In this document: one piece after another, positions 7,561 through 16,550 of the stretch
How the letters are laid out: the number at the start of each line of letters is the position of its first letter
How positions within the stretch are numbered: the stretch's first letter is position 1
Source of the DNA: Myxococcales bacterium
GTDB lineage: Bacteria > Myxococcota_A > Polyangia > Nannocystales > Nannocystaceae
Direction of reading: 5' to 3'
Length of the DNA stretch: 64,000 nucleotides
NCBI GenBank assembly: GCA_020633335.1
Contig: JACKDU010000013.1
Location: forward strand, 124,001-188,000
Translations under genes and position numbers: made by a program
Notes under the pieces: generated by a model
Database searches by the model: none
Told to the model about the DNA's origin: nothing
The model's input: only the letters and a program-made list of their open reading frames with translations

Positions 7561-9690
7561 ATGCACGACCCTGCGCCACGATCCGGCACCAGCGCCCTCT
7601 TCGCGGCGACGATCGGCGTCGGCGCGTTCCTCCTCTTCGAGGTCCAGTTCATCCTCGGCAAGCAGATCCTCCCGTGGTTCGGCGGCGCGCCGGCGGTCTG
7701 GACGACCTGCATGCTCTTCTTCCAGGTCGCGCTCCTCCTCGGTTACGGCTACGCCCACGGGCTCGCGGGCCTGCGATCGGCGTCGCGGCAGCGGACGATC
7801 CACCTGAGCGCGCTCGCCCTCGCGGTCGGCCTCCTGGTCCTCCGGATCGGCCTCTGGCCCTCGCCGATCACCCCCTCCGACGCCTGGAAGCCGGGCGCCG
7901 AGGCCGGGCCGATCCTGTCGATCCTCGGGCTCCTCCTCTTCACGATCGGCCTCCCCTTCCTGGTGCTGGCGGCGACCGGTCCGCTCCTCCAGGCGTGGTT
8001 CGCCCGCACCTTCCCCGATCGCTCGCCCTACCGCCTCTACGCCCTCTCCAACCTCGGCTCGCTCCTCGGCCTCGTGACCTACCCCTTCCTGATCGAGACC
8101 CGCCTGCCGGTCGCCGGGCAGGGCTGGCTCTGGAGCGCCGGCTTCGCGGCCTACGGGCTCCTCTGCGCGGGCGCGGCGGTGGTCGCCGGGCGGACGCCGA
8201 CGATCGCGATCCGCTACGCCGAGGAGGTCGAGGGCGCCGACGCGCGGCCGCCGAGCGCCGGCGATCGCCTCCTCTGGCTCGGCCTCGCGGCGGTCGCGTC
8301 GACGATGCTCCTGGCGATCACCAACCAGATCTCGCTCGAGGTCGCGGTGATCCCCTTCCTCTGGATGCTGCCGCTCGCGCTCTACCTCCTCTCGTTCATC
8401 CTCTGCTTCGAGTACGAGCGGAGCTACCACCGCGGGGTCTGGCTGCCGCTCCTCGGCCTTTCCGGGGGAGCGGTCGCGGCCGCGCTGCTGATCGGCGTCC
8501 ACGTGCCGATGGCCGGTCAGCTGGCGATCTACCTCGTCGCGCTGATGGCCTACTGCATGGTCTGCCACGGCGAGCTGGTCCGGCGAAAGCCCGGGCCCCG
8601 CTACCTGACCTCGTTCTACCTGACGGTCTCCGCCGGCGGGGCGCTGGGCGGGATCTTCACCGGGATCATCGCGCCGACCTGCTTCCTCGGCCTCTGGGAG
8701 CTGCCGCTCGCGCTCGTCGCCGGGATCGCCCTCGCGCTCGTGGTCGTCGATCGCGATCCGGCGCTCGGGCTCCGTCGACGCCGCGGCGCCCGCGGGATCT
8801 TCGGGGCGATCGGCCTCTACCTCGCGGGCCTCTGCGGGGCGCTCGGCTACCACGCCTGGTACGAGTACGCTGACAACGTCTTCGTCGACCGCGGCTTCTT
8901 CGGGACCCTGCGGATCGACCTCAACGCGGGCCGCGAGAGCGGGCCCTACCTCCGCCTCCGCCACGGCCGGATCATCCACGGGATCCAGTTCGTCGACGAG
9001 GATCTGCGGCGGCGGCCGAACTCCTACTACGGGCCAAAGAGCGGGGTCGGCCTCGGGGTCCTGCACCGCCGCGGCGGCGAGGGGAGGGCGATCCACCTCG
9101 GGGTGATCGGCCTCGGCACCGGGACGATCGCCGCCTACGGCGAGGCCGGCGATCGCCTCCGCTTCTACGAGATCGACCCCGACGTCCTCGCGCTCTCGGC
9201 GGGCGACGATCCCTTCTTCACCTACCTCCGCGACACCCCGGCCGAGGTGACGACGGTCCTCGGCGACGCCCGCCTCTCGCTCGAGCGCGAGGAGGATCAG
9301 GGCTTCGACGTCCTGGTGGTCGACGCCTTCTCGTCCGACTCGATCCCCGCCCACCTGATCACGGTCGAGGCGATCGAGCTCTACCTCCGCCACCTCGCGC
9401 CCGACGGGATCATCGCCCTCCACATCTCCAACCGCTACCTCGACCTCGACCCGCTCGCCCGCGGCCTCGCCGAGGCGCTCGACCTCGCGGTGATCCACGT
9501 CGGCGACTACCGCGACGGCGATCGGATCTGGCCGAGCGACTGGATGCTCCTCAGCCGCGACCGCTCGATCCTCGACGAGGACACGCCGATCGACAAGGCG
9601 GCGACCCCGGAGTCGGAGGAGAGCCTGGCCCGCGCGCGGCCGCTCTGGACCGACGCGTCGTCGAACCTCCTCGAGGTGCTCAAGCTCTAG
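7561..9690 (+). CDS. fused membrane protein / spermidine synthase-like methyltransferase-fold protein
   Basis: In this 709-residue protein, residues 1 to about 430 form roughly ten membrane helices, starting with FLLFEVQFILGKQILPWFGG, the typical start of the bacterial fused MFS/spermidine synthase-like group. The C-terminal part has the SAM-type nucleotide loop VIGLGTGTIAAYG (about 514-526), an acidic strand end FYEIDPDV, and DVLVVDAFSSDSIPAHL, as in polyamine aminopropyltransferases. Such fusions are common, but their substrate is mostly unproven and a real spermidine synthase activity should not be assumed. The gene stands alone on the plus strand. Confidence 0.8.
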   Translation: MHDPAPRSGTSALFAATIGVGAFLLFEVQFILGKQILPWFGGAPAVWTTCMLFFQVALLLGYGYAHGLAGLRSASRQRTIHLSALALAVGLLVLRIGLWPSPITPSDAWKPGAEAGPILSILGLLLFTIGLPFLVLAATGPLLQAWFARTFPDRSPYRLYALSNLGSLLGLVTYPFLIETRLPVAGQGWLWSAGFAAYGLLCAGAAVVAGRTPTIAIRYAEEVEGADARPPSAGDRLLWLGLAAVASTMLLAITNQISLEVAVIPFLWMLPLALYLLSFILCFEYERSYHRGVWLPLLGLSGGAVAAALLIGVHVPMAGQLAIYLVALMAYCMVCHGELVRRKPGPRYLTSFYLTVSAGGALGGIFTGIIAPTCFLGLWELPLALVAGIALALVVVDRDPALGLRRRRGARGIFGAIGLYLAGLCGALGYHAWYEYADNVFVDRGFFGTLRIDLNAGRESGPYLRLRHGRIIHGIQFVDEDLRRRPNSYYGPKSGVGLGVLHRRGGEGRAIHLGVIGLGTGTIAAYGEAGDRLRFYEIDPDVLALSAGDDPFFTYLRDTPAEVTTVLGDARLSLEREEDQGFDVLVVDAFSSDSIPAHLITVEAIELYLRHLAPDGIIALHISNRYLDLDPLARGLAEALDLAVIHVGDYRDGDRIWPSDWMLLSRDRSILDEDTPIDKAATPESEESLARARPLWTDASSNLLEVLKL

Positions 9691-9860
9691 GAGGCCTCGG
9701 CTGCGCAGGGCGGCGTTGGTGGCGAAGCTTGTGGTACGCCTCGCACAACTTCGTTTCGTCGCCTCGTCCGCGAGGCGAGAGCCATGGCCTCCTGGCTCAC
9801 TGGCACGGTGGGGGCGCGCTCCCCCTTGCGGCGGCTGGCGCGGTCGATGATCCTGCACGC

Positions 9861-10787
9861 ATGCTACGCGCCCCTCGCCTCGCTTGCCTCGCGCTCGGGC
9901 TGAGCGGCTGCTTCGTGGATCCCGGCGGGAGCGGCGGGAGCGGGGCGTCGACCGGGGCGGGGAGCGAGTCGAGCGCGAGCACGGGCGCCGGCACGTCGAC
10001 GACCGATGTCACCACCAGCGGGAGCGGGAGCACGAGCGGCGGGAGCGCGACGACGGACGCGAGCGCGAGCGCGACCACCGGCGAGAGCGACGGCTCCGGC
10101 GCGACGACGACGGACGCGAGCACGAGCGAGGGTTCGACGAGCGAGCCTGCGAGCACCGGCATGACGTCGACGTCGACGTCGACGTCGACGACCGGGCCGC
10201 TCCCCGCCTGCGGCGACGGCGTCATCGATCCCGGCGAGGGCTGCGACGACGGCAACCTGGTCAAGGGCGACGGCTGTTCGCCGACCTGCGAGCGGGAGTG
10301 GCGGGTGGCCTTCGTCTCGAGCGTGGCCTTCGACGGCAACCTCGGCGGCCTCGACGGCGCCGACGGCAAGTGCCAGGATCTCGCCGACAAGGCCGGGCTC
10401 CCGGGCACCTTCCGCGCCTGGCTGAGCTCGCCCGAGGGCACGCCCAACACCCGCTTCAACAAGTGGGCCGACCGCTACGTACGGGTCGACGGGGCGCCGA
10501 TCGCCTTCCACTACGCCGACCTCGTCGACGGCAGCCCCCTCCTCGCGCCGCTCAACCTGAGCGAGCAGGGGCTCGTCGTCAGCGGCGCCACCTGCGGGAC
10601 CGGCGGGGTCTGGACCGCGACCAGCACCGCCGGCGACTTCCTCGGCGAGCACTGCAGCGGCTGGAAGGCCGCGAGCAAGCTGATCGGCGGCGCCAAGGGG
10701 CTGGTGAGCGACGTGAAGCTCTGGACCGAGGCGAGCTGCGCCGGGCCCTGCGAGGGGTTCGGGCGGATCTATTGTTTTGAACAGTAG
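9861..10787 (+). CDS. DUF1554-domain lipoprotein with one Cys-rich repeat
   Basis: This 308-residue protein has a lipoprotein signal ending LALGLSGC. A Gly/Ser/Thr/Ala linker of about 95 residues follows, partly encoded by a GTCGAC hexamer run. One DUF4215-type repeat follows (CGDGVIDPGEGCDDGN). The C-terminal domain of about 150 residues matches DUF1554, with FVSS..FDGNLGGLDGADGKCQDLADKAGL, FRAWLS, VDG.P and a Trp/Cys-rich end GRIYCF. DUF1554 occurs in Leptospira and myxobacterial surface proteins and has a C-type-lectin-like look. It is probably an outer-surface adhesin-like protein; the ligand is unknown. Confidence 0.83.
   Translation: MLRAPRLACLALGLSGCFVDPGGSGGSGASTGAGSESSASTGAGTSTTDVTTSGSGSTSGGSATTDASASATTGESDGSGATTTDASTSEGSTSEPASTGMTSTSTSTSTTGPLPACGDGVIDPGEGCDDGNLVKGDGCSPTCEREWRVAFVSSVAFDGNLGGLDGADGKCQDLADKAGLPGTFRAWLSSPEGTPNTRFNKWADRYVRVDGAPIAFHYADLVDGSPLLAPLNLSEQGLVVSGATCGTGGVWTATSTAGDFLGEHCSGWKAASKLIGGAKGLVSDVKLWTEASCAGPCEGFGRIYCFEQ
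10163..10190. repeat. GTCGAC hexanucleotide run
   Basis: A short run of alternating GTCGAC units encodes the Thr-Ser end of the linker in the DUF1554 lipoprotein. It is prone to slippage, so linker length may vary between strains. Confidence 0.7.
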
Positions 10788-10893
10788 GGCAGGGAGCGCC
10801 GCGATCGCCAGCGGCCAGCTCTGCTTCTCCTGCGCTGTCCCGACCAGCCGGGCTGATCCTCGGCGCCTGGTCGGCGGGGTGGCGGTCAATTGC

Positions 10894-11718
10894 TCATTGC
10901 AGAAGCTCCAGGGACGCGGACGAAGCGAGCCCACACCCCGTGTTCAGGGAGCAGCTCACGTCCATGATCTCGCCGTCGGAGGTCACGGTGATCACGCCGT
11001 CTGTCTCAGTGTCGTAGGCGGCCACTCTCGGCTGGCTGCGCTGGTAGCCGCTGGCGTCTCCGCACTGAAAATCGTGCGCCACAGCCTGCAGCAGCGACCC
11101 TCTCGCCTCGTACGCCCGCGCAGCATCGCAGCTCGGGTGGTGGTATTTCGTCCCAGCCGAGAACACGAGCACGAGCGGATTGGTGCTCGCCGCCCATGCG
11201 GCGTTGTTGCTGCCGTGGGTCGTTGCGCCGTGGTGCGAACCCGTAAGGACCGCCACCTTGAAGGGCTCTCCGCCGTTGTTGGCGACGGCGCTCTCCTGGG
11301 TCGCCTCGGTCGCGTCGCCGCTGAAGATCACCGAGAATGAGCCCACTTTCAGGTAGTTCATCATCGACCGCGAGTTCTTCGTATCTCCAACGCTCGTGGT
11401 CAGAATCCACGTCTGACCGCCGCCACACGCCAGCTCGGGTATCGGCTGGCCCCCATTGCTGAAGCCGGCCGGAAACGTGTCCGTGACCGGCACGCTGGAC
11501 TCCTGCATCTGCCGCACCCACGGTCCCAGGGATGTACCCGAGTAGCACCCTCCCGTATCCGCAGGGCATCCTCCGAGCATGACCGCCGAGGGCGCGGCGT
11601 CCCCCAGGACCATCGGAATCAACGAGATGTGGTCCCTGTCGGGGTGGCTCACCACGACGCGCGCGGGGCCGGAGGCAGACGCGAGCCCGAGCTCGCTGAA
11701 CTTGCGCCGCTCCGTCAC
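10894..11718 (-). CDS. N-terminally truncated ComEC-like metallo-beta-lactamase-fold protein
   Basis: These 274 residues from GTG 11718 keep the metal motif SHPDRDH (His25, Asp27, Asp29, His30), a FSGDA strand and LTGSHHGATTHG, as in the beta-lactamase domain of ComEC/Rec2 relatives. The opening beta-strands that normally precede the HxHxDH motif by 40-60 residues are absent. The upstream frame reaches a stop at 11767-11769 with no further start codon. Codon use is less GC-biased than in the neighbours (many AAC, ATC, GTA, TCA, CAA mixes), suggesting acquisition or decay. It may be a remnant; if expressed, the fold may be incomplete. Confidence 0.62.
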   Translation of the reverse strand: MTERRKFSELGLASASGPARVVVSHPDRDHISLIPMVLGDAAPSAVMLGGCPADTGGCYSGTSLGPWVRQMQESSVPVTDTFPAGFSNGGQPIPELACGGGQTWILTTSVGDTKNSRSMMNYLKVGSFSVIFSGDATEATQESAVANNGGEPFKVAVLTGSHHGATTHGSNNAAWAASTNPLVLVFSAGTKYHHPSCDAARAYEARGSLLQAVAHDFQCGDASGYQRSQPRVAAYDTETDGVITVTSDGEIMDVSCSLNTGCGLASSASLELLQ

Positions 11719-11779
11719 GACGGCACGATACGCAAGAGCTGCCGATGCTCGCGCGCTGGGCCCTTGCTAGCGTCGGCGA

Positions 11780-12532
11780 ATGCGATCGAGACTCCCGTCC
11801 GCGCCGCCCCTGGACCGCGCTCTCACGCTCCTCCTCCTCGTCGCCTGCGGTGGGGACGACATGGCGGGGACCGACTCGTCCGCGACGACGGGCGCGACCT
11901 CGACGACGACCTCGACGACGGGCGCCTCGACGACGACGACCTCGACGACGACCGCCTCGACGACGACCACCACCTCGACGACGGGCGCGTCCAGCGCCAG
12001 TTCCTCTGGGTCAGGCTCCAGCAGCACGGACGGGGGCACCTCGACCTCGGAGGGGACCACCGCGACGACCATCGATACGGACACTGGCGGCTCGGTGGAG
12101 AAGCAGTGCATGTCCGGCGCGCCGACGCCCGGCATGGGCCCCAACGTGATGGAGGAGTGGGGGGCGCCCTGCTCCGTCGATCAGGACTGCGTCGATCTCA
12201 TCGGCGAGGGCGGCGTCTGCCTCCATGACGTCCTCAATATCTACTACCTGCCGATGGGCTATTGCACCAAGTTCTGCGTGCTCCCGGACGCGATGACCAA
12301 GTTCGTCCCCGACGATCCGAGCTGCGGCGTGGGTCGGATCTGCCTCGGCGCGATGGGCTTCTTCGAGGCCTGCGCGGTCCCCTGCACCGACGACGCGGAG
12401 TGCCAGCGCGACGGCTATACCTGCCAGATCCTGCCGCAGATCGGCATCGAGGGGGAGCCCAAGTTCTGCCTGATGCAGCCGAGCTGCACGATCCCGTGCA
12501 TCATGGACGAGAGCATGTGCCCGTCCCCATGA
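11780..12532 (+). CDS. Cys-rich lipoprotein with Thr/Ser linker
   Basis: This 250-residue protein has a signal ending LLLLVAC, GGDD, then a nearly pure Thr/Ser linker to about residue 100. The C-terminal 140 residues carry about fifteen Cys in short spacings (CSVDQDC, CTDDAEC, CTIPCIMDESMC) that resemble small disulfide-knot modules. No named domain is recognised. It is divergent from the truncated ComEC-like gene, with only 61 bases between starts. It is probably surface-exposed; function is unknown. Confidence 0.75.
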   Translation: MRSRLPSAPPLDRALTLLLLVACGGDDMAGTDSSATTGATSTTTSTTGASTTTTSTTTASTTTTTSTTGASSASSSGSGSSSTDGGTSTSEGTTATTIDTDTGGSVEKQCMSGAPTPGMGPNVMEEWGAPCSVDQDCVDLIGEGGVCLHDVLNIYYLPMGYCTKFCVLPDAMTKFVPDDPSCGVGRICLGAMGFFEACAVPCTDDAECQRDGYTCQILPQIGIEGEPKFCLMQPSCTIPCIMDESMCPSP

Positions 12533-12821
12533 CGAACCCCTCGACGGGCGCTCCCAGACGAAGACGCGGACCTGCAATCATTATACAAGGCGCGAATGTG
12601 CATAATCAGGCGCGTGGCGCATTCGTGTCCGGTTCCACTGCTTTCAAGGGTAGGCCGGGGGGACAATTCTCGCTCAGCACGCCCGCCCGAAGTCGCCGGT
12701 CGTCGGGAGCTCGCGCCGGAGGCAGAGCAAGGCGCGTGCCAGCGAGAACGACGATGATCTCGGGCCGCGTCTGGTGGCAGAAGTCGCAGGCCGGGCGGCA
12801 GAACTCGCGCGCGGGCCTCTC
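12533..12821. other. intergenic region, locally AT-rich
   Basis: This 289-base gap lies between two convergent genes. Around 12571-12625 it holds an AT-rich stretch with TATACAAG and CATAAT elements that look like sigma-factor boxes, but no gene follows on either strand. GGACAATTCTC at 12668-12678 also occurs on the minus strand upstream of the first lipoprotein gene (1472-1482). No RNA gene is recognised. Confidence 0.4.
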
Positions 12822-13832
12822 CTATCTCTCCGCCGCCTCCTCTGCCTCGGCGGCCAGCCGCTCGAGCTCGAGGAGCCGCGCTCGCTGCTCCGCCTCCTGC
12901 TCGCGCTGGATCTCCTCCAACGCCCGCGCCCTCTCCCTGATATCGGGCGTGATGTGACTCTTGCACTCCCCCTGCATGATCTCATCGAGCTCAACGATGT
13001 GATCCTGGGCCTGGAGGAGCTCGTCGGCGAGCTCGGGGTGGAGGCGAGCGAGCCGCTCGAAGCGCTCCAAGTGCGCTCGCGCGAGGCGGTTGTGCTCGCG
13101 CATCGACTCGACGTCCTCGCTGAGTGTGACCAGGGCGATCATCACCACCCCGAGGTTGTAGGGCGGGCGAGGATCGTCGGGGGCCAGCGCCTGCGCCCGC
13201 TCCAGGGCCGCGATCGCCGACTTCGCCTCTCCGGCGATGAGGTGCGCGACGCCCTCGCTGAGTCGGACCTCGAGCTCGAGCGCCGGATCACGCCCCGCGA
13301 TCGCCAGGTGGCGGAGCGCCGCGGCCGGATCACGCCACAGGATCTCGAGGCGCGCGAGGTTGAGGGCCGCCCGCGCGTGCGCGGGATCGATCGCCAGCGC
13401 CCGACGCAGCGACTCCCCGGCGAAGTCCGGTCGCTCGCGGGCCAGCCACACGAGCCCCTGCACGTGCGCCAGCTCTGCGCTCCGCTCCCCGACCTCGGCC
13501 AGCGCTCGCTCGCCCTGCGCGATCACCCGCTCCGCGAGGTCGAGGTAGCCGCGTGAGCCCGCCATCCCGCGCTCGTAGTAGAGGCGCGCCAGCCCCTCGA
13601 ACGCGCCCCGGCTGCGGGCGTCCCGGGTCAGCGCCTCGTGGTACGCCCGCTCCACCGCCGCGAAGCCCCACGGCCCTCGGGGCGGCGCGACCTCGGCCTC
13701 GGTCGCGCTCGGCCTCGTCGGTGCGGCCGCTCCGGCCGCGCTCGCCGCCTCGGGCGCTCGGGTCGGCCCACCGGAGGACGCCCTGCACCCCATCATCAGG
13801 AGGAGCGAACCGAGGAGGGCGAGCCGTCGCAC
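12822..13832 (-). CDS. TPR-repeat lipoprotein
   Basis: This 336-residue protein has a GTG start at 13832, preceded by GGAGG at 11 bases and followed by a lipoprotein signal LLGSLLLMMGC. After an Ala/Pro linker, helical pairs fit tetratricopeptide repeats: AFEGLARLYYERG, LRRALAIDPAHARAALNLA and IAALERAQALAPDDPRPPYNLG. The last 60 residues are a charged coiled coil rich in Glu, Arg and Ala. It is likely a periplasmic scaffold on the outer or inner membrane. No partner is implied by context beyond the co-directional fasciclin lipoprotein upstream. Confidence 0.78.
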   Translation of the reverse strand: MRRLALLGSLLLMMGCRASSGGPTRAPEAASAAGAAAPTRPSATEAEVAPPRGPWGFAAVERAYHEALTRDARSRGAFEGLARLYYERGMAGSRGYLDLAERVIAQGERALAEVGERSAELAHVQGLVWLARERPDFAGESLRRALAIDPAHARAALNLARLEILWRDPAAALRHLAIAGRDPALELEVRLSEGVAHLIAGEAKSAIAALERAQALAPDDPRPPYNLGVVMIALVTLSEDVESMREHNRLARAHLERFERLARLHPELADELLQAQDHIVELDEIMQGECKSHITPDIRERARALEEIQREQEAEQRARLLELERLAAEAEEAAER

Positions 13833-13878
13833 CGCGCCAGGATCCTCCAGCCGGCGGGGCCTGTCACTTTCACCTCGA

Positions 13879-13898
13879 AGATGTCCCTTTGGGCAGGT
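13879..13898 (-). repeat. dispersed 20-bp palindrome, site 2
   Basis: On the minus strand it reads ACCTGCCCAAAGGGACATCT. It is intergenic, 47 bases upstream of the TPR lipoprotein start. A second half-like element, CCTGTCACTTTCACCT, lies beside it at 13860-13875. Confidence 0.7.
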
Positions 13899-13988
13899 GT
13901 AGGACGCGGCGCCCCGACGCGCCGACGTGGCCTTGGCCATCGATTCGGTAGAATCGGTCCCTCCGGGCAGGGCCGGCCTCTCGCGGCC

Positions 13989-14765
13989 TCAGGGCGCGCC
14001 GTCGGGCTTCAGCGGGCCGGCCGGCTTCGTGCCGCCGCTGTCCTGGCCGCTCGGGGCGTCCGAGGGCGCCTTCGCGGCCGCGCCGCCCGACTTCTCGCCG
14101 CCGGCGTCCTGGCCCGCGCCCTGGGCCTTCGCGGGGGCCTTCGCGCCCGCTGGCGCCTTCGCGCCCGCCTTGCCCCGCGGCGCCGGGGGCAGCAGGCGAT
14201 CGATCGCATGCACCAGCCCGTTCTTGGCCTCCATGTCGCCGCGGGTCACGGTCGCCCCGCCGATCCGCAGCGCCCCCTCGTCGCGCTCGACCGCCAGGGT
14301 CTCGCCGTCGATCGTCGTCGCCGCCCCGGCGGCCTCGAGCGCCTCAAGCGAAAACCTGCCCGCGAGGACATGTCGACGGAGGAGGGCGCTCAGCGCCTTC
14401 GGATCATCGAGGCGGCGGCGCTCCTTCTTCGTGAGCGCGGCGAAGGCGGCGTCGGTCGGCGCCAGGAGGCTCTGCGGCCCCTCCTCGCGGAGGAGGCCCT
14501 CGAGGCCGGCGCGCTCGATCGCGGCGAGGAGCTCCGCGTGGCCGCCCTCCTCGCGGAGGAGGTCGACGAGGTCGCGGGTGATCGGCTCCGGCTCCGGCTC
14601 CGGCTCCGGCTCTGGCTCCGGCTCGACGACCTGGGCGGCGCTCGGCGCCGGCTCGGCGGGCAGCGCCTCGAGCGGCTCGATCGTCGACGAGGGCGCGCGC
14701 GCGCAGGCGAGGGGGAGGGCGAGTCCGAGGAGGAGGCCGAGGAGATCGCGGGCTCGGTGCGGCAT
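13989..14765 (-). CDS. fasciclin (FAS1) domain lipoprotein
   Basis: This 258-residue protein has a signal ending LALPLAC, a Glu-Pro repeat (about residues 48-62, from a GGCTCC hexamer run), a FAS1 domain (about 65-200) and an Ala/Gly/Lys/Pro-rich tail. FAS1 signs are QSLLAPTDAAFAAL, LSALLRRHVLAGRFS and GLVHAIDRLLPP. FAS1 domains mediate cell-surface adhesion. A GTG at 14768 could also initiate. A copy of the 20-bp palindrome sits inside at 14354-14373, where codons CGT, CGA, CAT, AGG, TTT and CTT break the normal bias. Confidence 0.85.
   Translation of the reverse strand: MPHRARDLLGLLLGLALPLACARAPSSTIEPLEALPAEPAPSAAQVVEPEPEPEPEPEPEPITRDLVDLLREEGGHAELLAAIERAGLEGLLREEGPQSLLAPTDAAFAALTKKERRRLDDPKALSALLRRHVLAGRFSLEALEAAGAATTIDGETLAVERDEGALRIGGATVTRGDMEAKNGLVHAIDRLLPPAPRGKAGAKAPAGAKAPAKAQGAGQDAGGEKSGGAAAKAPSDAPSGQDSGGTKPAGPLKPDGAP
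14354..14373 (+). repeat. dispersed 20-bp palindrome, site 3
   Basis: It reads ACCTGCCCGCGAGGACATGT and lies inside the fasciclin gene, coding for HVLAGR on the other strand with unusual codons. Confidence 0.65.
14584..14625. repeat. GGCTCC hexanucleotide repeat, seven units
   Basis: Seven near-perfect units of GGCTCC encode the Glu-Pro spacer of the fasciclin lipoprotein. Confidence 0.85.
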
Positions 14766-14870
14766 CACGGGAGCGGGACTATACCCGACGGGCCCATCCG
14801 CGCGGTCGCGCCGCGTCGATGTCGATGAGGTGGTCGCGCCGGCGTGAGCGAGCCGCGCGCTAGCCCTCGC

Positions 14871-15836
14871 TCAATGCCGGGTCGCCGCGCTGCGGGCCGC
14901 GAGCAGGCGCTCGACCAGCTCGCGGAGGAGCCGGGGGTCGCTGGGCGCGATGATTCCGCCGCGCTCGCTCACCTGCTCGCCGAGCTCGGGCGCCGCCTTG
15001 CCGCCGACGATCCACGGGATCTGGCCGCAGGCCTCGGCGTAGCCGTCGATCAGCTCGCGGGCGCGGTAGGGCGGCGGGGTGATCGTCAGCGAGAGGCCGA
15101 CGATGTCCGGGTTGACCTCGGCGACCGCGTGGCGGAGCGCGTAGGTCGGCGTCCGCCCGCCGAGCATCACCGTCTTGAAGCCCCACTCGGCAAAGCGCAG
15201 GGCGATCCCGTAGAGCGGCGTCACGTGCTCCTCGTCGGCGAAGCAGGCGAGGAGGGCGACCCGGTTCGCGCCCTCGGGCTGGACCAGGCGGAGGACGTAG
15301 CGGACCGCGTTGCCGATGAGCTCGGCGGCGAGGTGCTCCTGGCCCACGCTGAGGCTCCCCTCCTCCCAGCGGGCGCCGATCGCGTTAAGCGTGGGGGCGA
15401 GGATCGCCTCAAAGACGGTGACCGAGGGCCCGAGGAAGAGGGCGTGCTTGACCGCGCTCTCGAGCTGATCGGCGTCGAAGCGGTCGACCGCGTCGAGGAT
15501 CCGCTGGACCGCGAGGGCGTGGGCGTCAGCGTCGGTCGCCGGGCGCTCGATCGGGGGCGGCGGCGCCTCATCGCGCGTGAGCACCACCTGCGCCGCCTGG
15601 GAGGGGGCCATCCCGCCCTCGCAGAGCTCGCGGACCTGGCGGACGAGGGCGATGTCGCGATCGCTGTACAAGCGGTAGGCAGAGGCTGTACGGCTCGGGC
15701 TCGGGATCCCGTAGCGTCGCTCCCACGCCCGCAGGGTCGCGGCCGAAACGCCGGTCATCTCGGCGACCGCCTGGATCCGATAGCGGCCGACATCGCGCTC
15801 ATCGGGGTTGTTCGAGTCTTCGCTCACCTTGGCCAC
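14871..15836 (-). CDS. MerR-family B12-dependent photoreceptor regulator (CarH-like)
   Basis: In this 321-residue protein (GTG start), residues 19-86 are a MerR winged helix (YRIQAVAEMTGVSAATLRAWERRYG). Residues 105-185 form a four-helix cap with Trp157-x9-Glu167-His168, the signature of the light-sensing CarH group. Residues 190-310 are a cobalamin-binding fold with DEEHVTPLYG (His204 probable lower ligand). Known CarH/CarA proteins repress carotenoid genes in the dark using adenosylcobalamin. No carotenoid gene lies in the window. A perfect inverted repeat just upstream suggests autorepression. Confidence 0.87.
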   Translation of the reverse strand: MAKVSEDSNNPDERDVGRYRIQAVAEMTGVSAATLRAWERRYGIPSPSRTASAYRLYSDRDIALVRQVRELCEGGMAPSQAAQVVLTRDEAPPPPIERPATDADAHALAVQRILDAVDRFDADQLESAVKHALFLGPSVTVFEAILAPTLNAIGARWEEGSLSVGQEHLAAELIGNAVRYVLRLVQPEGANRVALLACFADEEHVTPLYGIALRFAEWGFKTVMLGGRTPTYALRHAVAEVNPDIVGLSLTITPPPYRARELIDGYAEACGQIPWIVGGKAAPELGEQVSERGGIIAPSDPRLLRELVERLLAARSAATRH

Positions 15837-15850
15837 GGGGCTCCACGGGA

Positions 15851-15870
15851 GGGTTGTACACCGACAACCC
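15851..15870. promoter_or_regulatory. inverted repeat upstream of CarH-like gene, candidate operator
   Basis: GGGTTGT and ACAACCC form a perfect 7-base inverted repeat around ACACCG, 15 bases upstream of the CarH-like start. It contains TTGTACA, similar to the T-n-TACA element described for CarH operators. Autoregulation is inferred. Confidence 0.5.
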
Positions 15871-16052
15871 TATGCAAAGCTTATGTGCCTGAAGCTCTGG
15901 CGACGCAAGGTGCGGGCTCGAGGTCTCGGGTTGCGGGAAGCGCGCGGTGTCGCGGCGGGTCGATGGGGGCGGAGTCTGGCTCTCGGGCCGGTCGCGGGAG
16001 CCCCCTGGCGCTCGCCGCCGAATCAGTGCACACTCTGCAAACCTTCGACGCT

Positions 16053-16550
16053 ATGTGGCAGCGATCAATCCCTCCGCTCCTCTCCCTCGTCCTCCTCGTC
16101 GCCAGCGACGCGGCCGCCGCGGGCGCGCCGGCGTCGCCCTCCGCGGCTGAGCCCGCGCCGGCGAGCGCGGCCGAGGGCGCGGCGACCCTCTCGATCCGCC
16201 TCTCGGGCTTCCGCAGCGACGAGGGCCAGGTCTTGATCGCGGTCTTCCGCGGCGAGGCCGGCTTCCCCTCGGCTCCGACGAAGGCCTGGCGGACCGCGGT
16301 CACCCGCGTCTCGAGCCGGAGCGCTCGCCTCGAGATCGCCGACGTCCCGCCGGGCGCCTACGCGATCTCGGTGATCCACGACGAGAACGGCAACAACGAG
16401 CTCGACACCAACTTCCTCGGGATCCCCAAGGAGGGGATCGGCACCTCGAACAACGCCAAGGGGCGGATGGGGCCGCCGAAGTACCGCGACGCGAAGTTCG
16501 ACGTCGGCGACGGCGACGTCGTCCAGGCGATCAAGATGGTCTATCTCTAG
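16053..16550 (+). CDS. DUF2141 secreted protein
   Basis: This 165-residue protein has a cleavable signal peptide (LLSLVLLVASDAAAAGA) and an Ala/Pro spacer. The DUF2141 domain follows, with GQVLIAVFRGEAGFPS, PGAYAISVIHDENGNNELDTN, FLGIPKEGIGTSNN and GPPKYRDAKF. DUF2141 is a small beta-sandwich of unknown role exported to the periplasm; it is often near oxidoreductase or carotenoid genes. Here its divergent neighbour is the CarH-like regulator, so light control is possible. Its stop codon lies in a tandem 15-bp duplication. Confidence 0.86.
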   Translation: MWQRSIPPLLSLVLLVASDAAAAGAPASPSAAEPAPASAAEGAATLSIRLSGFRSDEGQVLIAVFRGEAGFPSAPTKAWRTAVTRVSSRSARLEIADVPPGAYAISVIHDENGNNELDTNFLGIPKEGIGTSNNAKGRMGPPKYRDAKFDVGDGDVVQAIKMVYL

